Assembly (NCBI RefSeq): GCF_016406085.1
Contig: NZ_JAEHFJ010000015.1
Location: 1-64,000, forward strand
Origin: Aureibaculum flavum
GTDB lineage: Bacteria > Bacteroidota > Bacteroidia > Flavobacteriales > Flavobacteriaceae
Reading direction: 5' to 3'
Length of the DNA: 64,000 nucleotides
The notes under the pieces were generated by a model, which was not told the origin of the DNA, did no database searches, and worked only from the letters and a program-made list of their open reading frames with translations. This document shows, in pieces, positions 1 to 8,422 of the stretch (positions within the stretch are counted from its first letter, which is position 1; each line of letters starts with the position of its first letter). Position numbers and translations under genes: made by a program.

Positions 1-618
1 ATTTGGCTTAAAGATTATCTTCAATTAGATGGATTGGCCTATAAATTCGTTCCTATTCTTACACCAAGTAAAAGTTCTAACGGACGTCCAAAAAGTGTGT
101 TAGACCTTGGTAGAATAGACACTGAAACCATGTATAACAATGTGAAAAAATGGGATTGGAGAAACAGCAATGGTGACATTTACGTAGATGTAGAAACGCG
201 TAAAAACGGCATTACATTTAGAAATAGTTTGATACGATTGGCAGAAGCATTTATTAAAGAAGGTAATAAAGAAAAAGCAGAAGAAATATTAGACCTTTCT
301 ATTGAAAAAATGCCCATAAAACGATATGGTCATTTTGGACTTGTATTAGGTTACCCAGATGCTTATTACCAAATTGGAAATAAAGAAAAAGCAAAAAATG
401 TTGCCAATACCTTAGTTGATATTTTTCAAGATAGGATCGAATTTTATAGTGGGTTAGACAATTATGGTGTCTCACAACATTATGATGATATTGAAGGTAC
501 GTTAATGATGTATAACAACATCGTTGCTACTGTTGATGAAAATGACAAGGAATTTGCTGAAGAACTTAAAAAAGGATATATCGCTTCAATACGCTCTTTA
601 GAAGGTGTTATTGAGTAA
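1..618 (+). CDS. DUF2723 family membrane protein, C-terminal part only
   Basis: The reading frame is open from base 1, so the 5' part lies outside the window; about 205 residues are visible. The segment starting IWLKDYLQLDGLAY, then GRIDTETMYNNV and KKWDWRNSN, matches from memory the C-terminal end of the large DUF2723 proteins of Bacteroidota, which carry an N-terminal multi-pass glycosyltransferase-like membrane domain (protein O-mannosyltransferase-like; substrate unknown). The visible part is soluble and largely helical, with TPR-like helix pairs (RLAEAFIKEGNKEKAEEILD and a second pair ending near residue 140), presumably extracytoplasmic. Nothing catalytic is visible. A TTG at 34 is only an internal codon. 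The family call is fairly sure; the function is inferred from the missing part. Confidence 0.8.
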   Translation: MWLKDYLQLDGLAYKFVPILTPSKSSNGRPKSVLDLGRIDTETMYNNVKKWDWRNSNGDIYVDVETRKNGITFRNSLIRLAEAFIKEGNKEKAEEILDLSIEKMPIKRYGHFGLVLGYPDAYYQIGNKEKAKNVANTLVDIFQDRIEFYSGLDNYGVSQHYDDIEGTLMMYNNIVATVDENDKEFAEELKKGYIASIRSLEGVIE

Positions 619-640
619 TTGTAAGTGTTTATCAGTATAA

Positions 641-717
641 TGTCTTTCAGAGTGAGCGAAGAATCTTATTAAATTTTACACGAATAATAATGAGATTCGT
701 CGTTTCTCGCAATGGCA
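641..717. repeat. imperfect inverted repeat, REP-like intergenic element
   Basis: Arms 641-671 and 688-717 are imperfect reverse complements (about 22 of 31 positions by hand alignment) around a 16-base centre. Each arm contains a version of GAGnnAGCGAAGAATCTCATTA. It lies between the DUF2723 gene and the deacetylase gene. The form resembles dispersed extragenic palindromes; only one copy was noticed in this window, so its repeated nature is inferred. Confidence 0.45.
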
Positions 718-765
718 TTTGTTTCAAAACAAAGATACTAGTCGTTAATCCGTTTTCTACCTAAA

Positions 766-1410
766 ATGAACTCTTATTTTACAAAAATTCCAAAATGGAT
801 TAGGTCAGTATACCCAAAACAAATATGGAGTTTTTCTAATTCTAAAAAAGAAATTTTTCTCACTTTTGATGATGGTCCTACCCCCGAAATAACAGATTGG
901 GTTTTAAATATGTTAGACCAATTTGATGCGAAAGCTACATTTTTCTGTATTGGCAATAACATTGAACAGAATCCAACTACATATGAGAACATTCTAAAAG
1001 CAGGACATTCAGTTGGCAACCATACCTACAGTCATGAGAAAGGTTGGAAAACCAAGAATGAAGACTATTTGAATTCAGTTCTAAAAACAGACAGAATCAT
1101 TGAAGAGTTAAAACTAAAACCGAATAACCCCAAACTGTTTCGCCCTCCTTACGGTAAAATAAAAAGATCTCAAACAAAACTTCTTTTAGAGAAAGGGTAC
1201 AAAATAGTAATGTGGTCTATTTTAAGTTGGGATTTCGACACGTCTATTACTCCTAAACAATGCTTAAACAATGTAGTTAAAAATGCAGAGCAAGGCAATA
1301 TTATTGTGTTTCATGATAGCGTAAAAGCTTTTGAAAGACTACAAATAGCACTTCCGAAGGTATTGGAATATTTTAGCGAGAAAGGATTCGTATTTAAAAG
1401 GATAAGCTAA
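766..1410 (+). CDS. polysaccharide deacetylase family protein (NodB homology, CE4)
   Basis: A 214-aa single-domain member of carbohydrate esterase family 4, which removes N- or O-acetyl groups from polysaccharides such as peptidoglycan or chitin oligomers using a divalent metal. The CE4 motifs appear in order: TFDDGP (Asp35-Asp36, catalytic base and metal Asp), HTYSH (His86 and His90, metal ligands), RPPYG (126-130), the aspartate region around SWDFDTS, and FHDS (catalytic His near 183). No signal peptide or membrane anchor is obvious, which is usual for many short flavobacterial members. The ATG at 766 gives a start about 30 residues before the first motif, as expected. The natural substrate cannot be read from the sequence; no glycan operon surrounds it. 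Confidence 0.9.
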   Translation: MNSYFTKIPKWIRSVYPKQIWSFSNSKKEIFLTFDDGPTPEITDWVLNMLDQFDAKATFFCIGNNIEQNPTTYENILKAGHSVGNHTYSHEKGWKTKNEDYLNSVLKTDRIIEELKLKPNNPKLFRPPYGKIKRSQTKLLLEKGYKIVMWSILSWDFDTSITPKQCLNNVVKNAEQGNIIVFHDSVKAFERLQIALPKVLEYFSEKGFVFKRIS

Positions 1411-1498
1411 TAAATATTTATCATAAATAATTTTGAGACGCTTCGCACTACTCTTTAGAAGCATAACACGATTGAAAAATTAATTAACCCTGCCTCTA

Positions 1499-1795
1499 TT
1501 ATACGTACTGCTCTACCAAACTTATTAAGGTATTTGCATCTTGTTCTCCAGATTGACGCCATTTCATTTCTCCATTCTTGTAAATGATAAATGTAGGGTT
1601 ACCTTTTATACGTAATGCGTTTGCTAAGATTTCGTTTTTATCAATATCTATTTTTATGACCTTGGCTTTATCTCCTAAAGCTGCAGCAACATCTCTTAAC
1701 ACTTTATGGAAAGTATTGTTATTTTCATTCCAATCCGCGTAAAAATCAATTAAAGTAGGAATGCTTGAACTGATTAACTCACCAAATTTTGCCAT
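1499..1795 (-). CDS. thioredoxin-fold protein lacking the CxxC active site
   Basis: A 98-aa protein with the full thioredoxin outline: PTLIDFYADW (13-22), the central VIKIDIDKN strand, the KGNPTF segment with the cis-proline, and a C-terminal EQDANTLISLVEQ helix. The redox motif that should follow Trp22 (normally CGPC) is replaced by NENN and the protein contains no cysteine, so it cannot act as a disulfide reductase. Similar Cys-less thioredoxins are, to my recollection, widespread in Flavobacteriaceae, so this is a conserved subfamily rather than a decayed gene. The role is unknown; a chaperone or partner-binding function is possible. The gene is monocistronic, with a -7 box about 55 bases upstream. 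Confidence 0.85.
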   Translation of the reverse strand: MAKFGELISSSIPTLIDFYADWNENNNTFHKVLRDVAAALGDKAKVIKIDIDKNEILANALRIKGNPTFIIYKNGEMKWRQSGEQDANTLISLVEQYV

Positions 1796-2107
1796 AAAAT
1801 ATAGTATTAAATATTAAACAATCAACTCCGAGTTAAAGGGTTAGTTATACAAATATAACATTTTTAGATTATTTTTTAACTTTTTAACGTAATAACAGAC
1901 ATTTCTACTAAAACAACTGATTATTGACAAACTAAATACATTTAAACGAAGACTTCAATTACTCAATAAAAAAACAAATAACAACCACCTTAGTCTTTGT
2001 AATAAAAGATTGAAGTGTATCTAAATTTAGATCCTAGTAAACTGAAACTAAGTTTGCATAGGTAACAAAACTAAATCAAAGCCATTCATAAATATATTTT
2101 TTAGCAT
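1796..2107. other. intergenic region without a recognisable gene
   Basis: About 310 A/T-rich bases between the thioredoxin-like start and the cutC stop. No coding frame of useful length was found on either strand. It holds the -7 box at 1850-1857 and a perfect 14-base palindrome (ATCTAAATTTAGAT) at 2019-2032 that could be a protein-binding site; nothing else stands out. Confidence 0.5.
1850..1857 (-). promoter_or_regulatory. -7 promoter box (TATATTTG) for the thioredoxin-like gene
   Basis: On the minus strand this reads TATATTTG, an exact match to the Bacteroidota TAnnTTTG -7 box. No good TTTG -33 element sits 19-21 bases upstream. The predicted leader is about 50 nt to the ATG at 1795. Confidence 0.45.
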
Positions 2108-2830
2108 TTATTTAACCAAATTAATCATACTGACAATCTTCTCAGAGTCAGAAATTGCCAGTATGGTATCATCAAAAAAACGGTCGCTATTCATTGTAAC
2201 ATGGACTTTCTTCTGAGAACGATATAATGATGTTGCAGAAAAATGTACTTGATTAAATCCAGCCTTTTTAAATTCCAAAATAGTATCTATGTTCACACCA
2301 CTACCAGGCATAATTTCAATAAATGTACCAGCCCTAACCTTAAGTTTTTTTAATAATTCAATTCCTTTAATAGCCTGATTTTCTTGCCCCGAAGTTAATA
2401 TTCTGTTAACTCCAATTGCCTTCAACTCATCCAAACTCTTAAGTGGATTCACCACCCAATCAAAGGCTCTATGAAAAGTAAAAGACATAGGCCTTGCCAA
2501 CTCAATCAACTCTTTTGTTCTTTCTAAATCAATTGTATTATCTGTATTTAAAACACCTGAAACTACACCTTCACATCCAAGGTTTTTACATAACACAATA
2601 TCTTGCTTCATAACTTCAAAATCAGCATTAGAATAGGTGAAATCGCCACTTCTTGGACGAATTAAAACATGCACAGGAATCCTTAAATCTTGTTTTATCT
2701 TTATTATTAATCCATAAGATGGAGTAATACCACCAACCGCCAATTCTGAACACAATTCAATTCGATCAGCCCCAGAAGCTTCAGCATTCACTGCAGATTG
2801 GTAACTATTTGCACAAATCTCTATTTTCAT
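2108..2830 (-). CDS. cutC: CutC family TIM-barrel protein
   Basis: A 240-aa protein of normal length for CutC. Typical family segments are the start MKIEICANSYQSAVNAE, GADRIELCSELAVGGITPS, VHVLIRPRSGDF, FHRAFDW, RILTSGQ and IMPGSGVN. The family was named for copper tolerance in E. coli, but direct copper binding is disputed and its biochemical role remains unsettled. Here cutC is divergent from a sugar transporter and glycosylasparaginase pair, and no copper gene (copA, cusA, copZ) is nearby, which fits a glycan-related rather than metal-related role; that is inference. A minus-strand TAACTTTG box lies about 60 bases upstream of the ATG. Confidence 0.92.
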   Translation of the reverse strand: MKIEICANSYQSAVNAEASGADRIELCSELAVGGITPSYGLIIKIKQDLRIPVHVLIRPRSGDFTYSNADFEVMKQDIVLCKNLGCEGVVSGVLNTDNTIDLERTKELIELARPMSFTFHRAFDWVVNPLKSLDELKAIGVNRILTSGQENQAIKGIELLKKLKVRAGTFIEIMPGSGVNIDTILEFKKAGFNQVHFSATSLYRSQKKVHVTMNSDRFFDDTILAISDSEKIVSMINLVK

Positions 2831-2889
2831 GGTTTATTATTTTACCTTTCCTTTTAACATTAATCTACTGTTGTTAATCTAAAATCTAA

Positions 2890-2897
2890 CAAAGTTA
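2890..2897 (-). promoter_or_regulatory. -7 promoter box (TAACTTTG) for cutC
   Basis: Exact TAnnTTTG match on the minus strand in the 146-base divergent region between cutC and the MFS gene. No clear -33 TTTG was found at normal spacing, so the call rests on the -7 box and its location. Confidence 0.4.
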
Positions 2898-2976
2898 TCA
2901 CTGTTTTTAGTATCTTGCTTCACTTAATAAAAATCACAACTAAATAGTAATAATATTCAACTCAAAAATACAACTA

Positions 2977-4314
2977 ATGAATCAAGAAAAGTCATATCGC
3001 AGTTCCTTTATATTATTAACCGTATTATTTTTCCTTTGGGGATTTATAACCGTATTAGTTGATTCTTTAATTCCTCGCTTACGAGAATTATTTACACTTT
3101 CGTACTTCCAAGCAGGTATGGTACAATTTGCTTTTTTTGGAGCTTATTTTATCCTTTCTATACCTGCCAGTTTTATACTTTCTAAAATTGGATATAAACG
3201 CGGAATTATATTAGGATTAATAACTATGGCTGTTGGATGTTTATTATTTTACCCTGCGGCATCCTATCGTGAATTTAGCATTTTCATGTTGGCTTATTTT
3301 ATTTTAGCAGGTGGAATGACGGTATTACAAGTAGCAGCAAATCCTTATGTAGCTGCCTTAGGTAGTGAAGATGGTGCTTCAAGTCGATTAAATTTATCAC
3401 AAGCGTTTAACTCCGTTGGCACAGCTATTGCTCCTATTATAGGTGCACTGTACATCTTAAGTGACAAAATAAAAACACCAGAAGAAATTAGCTCATTAGT
3501 TGGTGCCGCAAAAGAAACGTATTTAACTGCAGAAGCTGCGGCAGTACAAACTCCATTTATAGGCTTGGCCATTTTTATAGGATTAATTGCCGTTGTTTTC
3601 TTTTTCGCAAAACTACCGAAACTGATAAGTGAAGAGTCTACAGGAACTTATGCTCAAGCCTTTAAACAAAAGAATTTAATGTTGGGTGTTTTAGGTATTT
3701 TCTTTTATGTGGGTGCTGAAGTTGCCATTGGTAGCTATTTAATCAATTATTTTTTAGACATGAACCTCGTGCCATTGGTAAGAGATAGTTCGGTAATGAT
3801 GAATACAGCAAACTTTATTGCTAACCTTTTCCAAAAATCATTGGATGGTGCAGATGACAAGGCACTGTTAGGTATTTTTGTATTATTCTATTGGACGGGT
3901 GCAATGGTAGGACGTTTTGTTGGATCATATTTAACTACTGTAATGAAACCAGGTAAAGTATTGGGTGTTTTTGCAACGCTTGCGGTTACCTTAATTGTTA
4001 TTTCAATGAGTACAACAGGGCTGGTTTCTATGTGGACAATTATAGCTGTAGGATTGTTTAACTCCATAATGTTCCCAACGATATTTACCTTAGCCATTGA
4101 CGGTCTAGGTCCATTAAAACCGAAAGCTTCTGGTTTACTGTGTACAGCTATTGTAGGTGGAGCTATTATTCCACCTTTGTTTGGATTACTTACGGATAAT
4201 GTTGGTTTTAAAACAGCCTTAATTTTTGTTATTTGCTGCTATGGATACATATTGTTTTACGGATTAAAAAACACAAAAAGCAAGCATAAAAGCGTAACAG
4301 AATATAGTTTGTAA
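2977..4314 (+). CDS. sugar MFS transporter of the FHS (FucP/GluP/NagP-like) family
   Basis: A 445-aa inner-membrane protein with about 12 predicted transmembrane helices. Family-typical segments are FFLWGFITVLVDSLIPRLRE at the N terminus, the FGAYFILSIPA helix, AANPYVAALGSE, and LSQAFNSVGTAIAPIIGA. FHS-family permeases import fucose, glucose/galactose or N-acetylglucosamine by proton symport. The substrate cannot be fixed from sequence. The next gene on the same strand, 70 bases on, encodes a glycosylasparaginase, so a sugar released from N-glycans (for example GlcNAc) is a reasonable guess. It probably forms a two-gene operon with that gene. Confidence 0.88.
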   Translation: MNQEKSYRSSFILLTVLFFLWGFITVLVDSLIPRLRELFTLSYFQAGMVQFAFFGAYFILSIPASFILSKIGYKRGIILGLITMAVGCLLFYPAASYREFSIFMLAYFILAGGMTVLQVAANPYVAALGSEDGASSRLNLSQAFNSVGTAIAPIIGALYILSDKIKTPEEISSLVGAAKETYLTAEAAAVQTPFIGLAIFIGLIAVVFFFAKLPKLISEESTGTYAQAFKQKNLMLGVLGIFFYVGAEVAIGSYLINYFLDMNLVPLVRDSSVMMNTANFIANLFQKSLDGADDKALLGIFVLFYWTGAMVGRFVGSYLTTVMKPGKVLGVFATLAVTLIVISMSTTGLVSMWTIIAVGLFNSIMFPTIFTLAIDGLGPLKPKASGLLCTAIVGGAIIPPLFGLLTDNVGFKTALIFVICCYGYILFYGLKNTKSKHKSVTEYSL

Positions 4315-4384
4315 AAGCCCCGGCTTGCTGCACCAGCACAGAAAATGAATAACGCAAATAACTTAACGACCAAATAATAAACAT

Positions 4385-5395
4385 ATGAAACGTAGAAATT
4401 TTATAAAAAATGCTTCCTTAAGTGGAGTTGGGCTAGCTATTGGAACTTCGTTAACAAACTGTGCTGAAAAAGCTTCTGAAAATAATGAAAAAGTAATAGC
4501 CACCTCTGTAAAAGCATCTTTACCATTGGTTATTGCAACATGGAATTTTCCTAATGCCACAACCAAAGCTTGGGAAACATTTCAAGAAGGAAAATCAGCT
4601 CTTGATGCCGTTGAACAAGGTTGCAAAGTTGAAGAAGCTGATTTAAATAACACCACCGTAGGTAATGGAGCTTCACCAGATAGAGACGGTAATGTTACCT
4701 TAGATTCTTGTATAATGAACGCCAAAGGAGATTGCGGATCAGTTGTCTATTTACAAAACATTACACACGCTATTTCAGTAGCTAGAAAAGTGATGGAAGA
4801 TACACCTCACGTGATGCTAGCAGGTAAAGGAGCTGAACAATTCGCTTATGAAAGTGGATTTAAAAAAGAAGATTTATTAACTGAATCGTCCAAAAAAGCA
4901 TGGGAAGCGTGGAAAGTAAAGTCAGAATATAAACCAATAATTAATATTGAAAATCACGATACCATTGGCATGTTAGCGGTTGATAAGAATGGAGACATTT
5001 GTGGGGCATGTACTACTAGCGGATTGGCATATAAAATGGCGGGACGTGTTGGTGATTCACCCATAATTGGTGCTGGATTGTTTGTTGACAATGAAATTGG
5101 TGCTGCCGTTGCCACAGGATTGGGTGAAGAAGTTATGAAAACCGTAGGTAGTTTTTTAGTTGTAGAATTAATGCGACAAGGTAAATCTCCACAAGAAGCT
5201 TGTGAAGAAGCCATAAAAAGAATTGTGTCCAAACCAAATAGTAATTATAAAAACTTTCAAGTCGGTTATATTGCCGTTAACAAAAAAGGAGAAACAGGGT
5301 CCTACTCTATCCATAAAAACTTTAGTATGAGCAAATTTCAGGATGGTAAAAACACAAATACCCAATCTGATTATTTTATTAAAGAAGAAAAATAA
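4385..5395 (+). CDS. N4-(beta-N-acetylglucosaminyl)-L-asparaginase (glycosylasparaginase), Tat-type lipoprotein
   Basis: A 336-aa Ntn-hydrolase that cleaves the GlcNAc-Asn bond of N-linked glycans. The precursor self-cleaves before the catalytic threonine of the HDTIGM motif (Thr193), giving alpha and beta chains. Other family marks are GNGASPDRDGNVTLDS, SGLAYKMAGRVGDSPIIGAG (Arg and Asp of the substrate pocket) and ATGLGEEV. It strongly recalls the characterised Elizabethkingia (Flavobacterium meningosepticum) enzyme. The N terminus has a twin-arginine-like KRRNFIKN followed by a lipobox-like LTNC (Cys26), suggesting folded export and lipid anchoring. The upstream sugar permease and the terminator at 5424 delimit the unit. 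No endoglycosidase accompanies it here. Confidence 0.93.
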   Translation: MKRRNFIKNASLSGVGLAIGTSLTNCAEKASENNEKVIATSVKASLPLVIATWNFPNATTKAWETFQEGKSALDAVEQGCKVEEADLNNTTVGNGASPDRDGNVTLDSCIMNAKGDCGSVVYLQNITHAISVARKVMEDTPHVMLAGKGAEQFAYESGFKKEDLLTESSKKAWEAWKVKSEYKPIINIENHDTIGMLAVDKNGDICGACTTSGLAYKMAGRVGDSPIIGAGLFVDNEIGAAVATGLGEEVMKTVGSFLVVELMRQGKSPQEACEEAIKRIVSKPNSNYKNFQVGYIAVNKKGETGSYSIHKNFSMSKFQDGKNTNTQSDYFIKEEK

Positions 5396-5423
5396 TTTAA
5401 ACCAAATACATACAGTAATTTAG

Positions 5424-5460
5424 ACCTCACAGTTCGTTAAGACATGTGAGGTTTTTTTAT
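5424..5460 (+). terminator. intrinsic terminator after the glycosylasparaginase gene
   Basis: Stem ACCTCACA (5424-5431) pairs with TGTGAGGT (5445-5452) around a 13-base loop and is followed by a run of T to 5459. It ends the transporter/glycosylasparaginase transcript before polA. Confidence 0.85.
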
Positions 5461-5527
5461 TAGCAAATAAAATATTTTATTTGTCTAAACAATCTTTGTA
5501 GATTTGAGCATACTTGAAAACATAACA

Positions 5528-8365
5528 ATGTCTGCACAAAAACGCTTATTCTTACTCGATGCTTTTGCCCTAATCTTTAGAGGTTATTACGCTTTTATAA
5601 AAAACCCTATCATAAATTCTAAGGGTATGGACACCTCAGCCATAATGGGATTCATGAATTCATTACTAGATGTAATAAAAAGAGAAAACCCTGATCATTT
5701 AGCGGTGTGTTTTGACAAAGGTGGCAGTGTAGATCGTGTGGAAATGTTTGCCGAATATAAAGCCAACAGAGACGAAACACCTGAAGCTATAAAAATTGCG
5801 GTGCCTTACATCCAAGAAATTTTAAAAGCCATGCACATTCCAATTATGGTAAAAGAAGGCTTTGAAGCAGATGATGTTATTGGCACACTAGCTAAAAAAG
5901 CGGAAAAAGAAGGGTACCAAACTTTTATGGTGACACCCGATAAAGATTTTGCTCAATTAGTTTCTGAAAATATTTTTATGTACAGGCCTAGATTTGGGGG
6001 AGGTTATGAAACTTGGGGGGTACCTGAAATACTTGAAAAATTTGAAATTACTGATCCACTACAGGTTATCGACTTTTTGGCAATGAAAGGTGATGCCATT
6101 GATAATATTCCTGGTTTACCAGGCGTGGGAGATAAAACAGCCAAAAAATTCTTAGCTGCTTATGGTAGTATTGAAGGACTATTCGAAAACAGTCACGAGC
6201 TTAAAGGTAAGATGAAAGAAAAGGTTGAGGCCAATGTTGAACTTGGACTTTTATCAAAAAAATTAGCGACTATAATGTTAGATGTTCCTGTGGAATTTGA
6301 TGCTAAAGATTTTGAACTCGACCAACCCAACTTACCTAAAGTCACTGAAATTTTTGAAGAATTAGAATTTAGAAGATTATTGGTTAATCTTGAAAAAACT
6401 TTCGCCCCAAAAAATGAAAACACAGAAGTAAAGCCTCAAATACAAACGAAAAAAGAAGGAGTTAAAAACAATCCAACGGACAATATTCAATTCGACCTAT
6501 TTGCAGCTCCTGGAACGGGAAGTAGCGAACCAAAAGTGATAGTTAACGGATTTAATTCCATTGAAAACACCACCCATTTTTACCAATTGGCGAACACACC
6601 ACTTTCAAGAAAATTATTATTAAAACAACTATTAGCTCAAAAATCAGTTTGTTTTGATACAGAAACTACAGGTTTAAAATCTTTGGAAGTAGAATTAATT
6701 GGCATTGCTTTTTCATGGGAACACCACAAAGGTTTTTATGTTCATTTTCCAGAAAACCAAGAAGAGACTTTAGAAATATTAGAAGAGTTTAGACCATTTT
6801 TTGAGGATGAATCTATTGAAAAAGTAGGGCATAATTTAAAATATGATATTAAGGTATTATCCAATTATAATATGCCAGTAAAAGGTAAATTATTTGATAC
6901 GATGATTGCACATTATCTGATAAACCCAGATATGCGTCATGGAATGGATATACTAGCAGAAACATATCTAAACTATCAACCCGTTCCAATTACGGAATTG
7001 ATCGGTAAAAAAGGTAAAAACCAAGGCAACATGCGTGATGTTGAACTGGACAAACAAACAGAGTATGCGGTTGAAGATGCTGACATTACGTTACAACTTA
7101 AAACACATTTCACTAAAGAATTAGAAGGTGGTAACCTTACCAATTTATTCAATGATGTAGAAATGCCATTGGTAGCTGTGCTTTCTGCAATGGAAATTGA
7201 AGGAATTAACATAAATACTAGTTTTCTAAAAGAACTATCAGTAGCGTTAAATAAAGATATTGAACGTTTAGAAAAAAGTATTTATGAGCAAGCAGGAGAA
7301 GAATTTAATTTAGCATCTCCAAAACAACTGGGACCTATTTTATTTGACAAACTTAAATTAGTAGACAAACCAAAAAAGACCAAAACAGGTCAATACTCTA
7401 CTGCTGAAGATGTCTTATCCTTTTTAGCGAAAGACCATCAAATTATTAGAGATATTCAAGAATTTAGACAATATAAAAAATTACAAAGTACCTATGTAGA
7501 TGCGTTGCCTAATGAAGTTAACCCTAAAACTCATAGAATTCACACAGTATATGCTCAAGCGGTCGCCGCTACAGGTAGGTTGAGTTCTAACAATCCTAAT
7601 TTACAGAATATTCCGATTCGGACAGAACGCGGAAGACAAGTGCGTAAAGCGTTTATTCCAAGAGATAAAAATTACACATTGTTGGCAGCAGATTATTCTC
7701 AAATTGAATTGCGAATTATTGCTGCATTAAGTAAAGAGGATAACATGATAAATGCATTTAAAAACAAAGAAGATATCCATGCTTCTACTGCCGCTAAAGT
7801 TTTTAATGTCCCAATTAGTGAAGTAACTCGCGAACAACGTGGTAATGCCAAAACAGTAAATTTCGGAATTATATATGGGGTTTCGGCATTTGGCTTGAGT
7901 AATCAAACCTCACTGTCACGAAGCGAAGCTAAAGAATTGATTGATACCTATTATGAAACCTATCCAAAATTACGCAGTTATATGGATGGTCAAATTCATT
8001 TTGCAAGAGAAAATGGCTATGTTGAGACCGTTTTAGGTAGACGTAGATATTTAAAAGATATAAATTCTCGTAACGCTATTGTTCGAGGAGCAGCGGAACG
8101 AAATGCTGTAAATGCTCCTATCCAAGGAAGTGCCGCCGACATTATTAAATTGGCAATGATTTCTATTTACAATCGTTTTCAACAAGAAAATTTTAAAAGT
8201 AAAATGTTATTGCAAGTTCATGATGAATTGGTTTTTGATGCACACAATGATGAACTGGAAATTATAAAACCTATCATTAAACAAGAAATGGAAAATGCTT
8301 ACAAATTATCCGTACCTTTAGATGTTGAGATTGGAATAGGTGAAGATTGGCTAGTAGCTCATTAG
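5528..8365 (+). CDS. polA: DNA polymerase I
   Basis: A 945-aa full-length Pol I for repair and Okazaki-primer removal. Domains in order: 5'-3' exonuclease/FEN domain (about 1-290; KRLFLLDAFALIFRGYYAF, EADDVIGTLA, VTPDKDFAQL, GLPGVGDKTA); a 3'-5' proofreading domain (about 335-520) with its acidic residues intact (FDTETTG, NLKYDIKVL, YAVEDADIT); and the polymerase domain with motif A DYSQIELRI, motif B RGNAKTVNFGIIYG and motif C VHDELVFD. The ATG at 5528 is chosen over an in-frame TTG at 5504 because family proteins start just before KRLFLLD. A 34-aa basic peptide gene follows 57 bases downstream. Confidence 0.97.
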   Translation: MSAQKRLFLLDAFALIFRGYYAFIKNPIINSKGMDTSAIMGFMNSLLDVIKRENPDHLAVCFDKGGSVDRVEMFAEYKANRDETPEAIKIAVPYIQEILKAMHIPIMVKEGFEADDVIGTLAKKAEKEGYQTFMVTPDKDFAQLVSENIFMYRPRFGGGYETWGVPEILEKFEITDPLQVIDFLAMKGDAIDNIPGLPGVGDKTAKKFLAAYGSIEGLFENSHELKGKMKEKVEANVELGLLSKKLATIMLDVPVEFDAKDFELDQPNLPKVTEIFEELEFRRLLVNLEKTFAPKNENTEVKPQIQTKKEGVKNNPTDNIQFDLFAAPGTGSSEPKVIVNGFNSIENTTHFYQLANTPLSRKLLLKQLLAQKSVCFDTETTGLKSLEVELIGIAFSWEHHKGFYVHFPENQEETLEILEEFRPFFEDESIEKVGHNLKYDIKVLSNYNMPVKGKLFDTMIAHYLINPDMRHGMDILAETYLNYQPVPITELIGKKGKNQGNMRDVELDKQTEYAVEDADITLQLKTHFTKELEGGNLTNLFNDVEMPLVAVLSAMEIEGININTSFLKELSVALNKDIERLEKSIYEQAGEEFNLASPKQLGPILFDKLKLVDKPKKTKTGQYSTAEDVLSFLAKDHQIIRDIQEFRQYKKLQSTYVDALPNEVNPKTHRIHTVYAQAVAATGRLSSNNPNLQNIPIRTERGRQVRKAFIPRDKNYTLLAADYSQIELRIIAALSKEDNMINAFKNKEDIHASTAAKVFNVPISEVTREQRGNAKTVNFGIIYGVSAFGLSNQTSLSRSEAKELIDTYYETYPKLRSYMDGQIHFARENGYVETVLGRRRYLKDINSRNAIVRGAAERNAVNAPIQGSAADIIKLAMISIYNRFQQENFKSKMLLQVHDELVFDAHNDELEIIKPIIKQEMENAYKLSVPLDVEIGIGEDWLVAH

Positions 8366-8422
8366 AACTCAATCAGACTTCAAGATACATAAAAATATAA
8401 CTAATTTTTTAAAAAAAATATC

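Noticed and set aside
5480-5498. Possible polA promoter TTTG ... AATCTTTG
   Set aside because: The TTTG is only 7 bases from the second box and the -7 box has a mismatch in its TA, so spacing and sequence do not fit.
5504-5530. TTG start giving polA eight additional residues
   Set aside because: The ATG at 5528 matches family starts; the upstream codons have no conservation and TTG is a poor choice.
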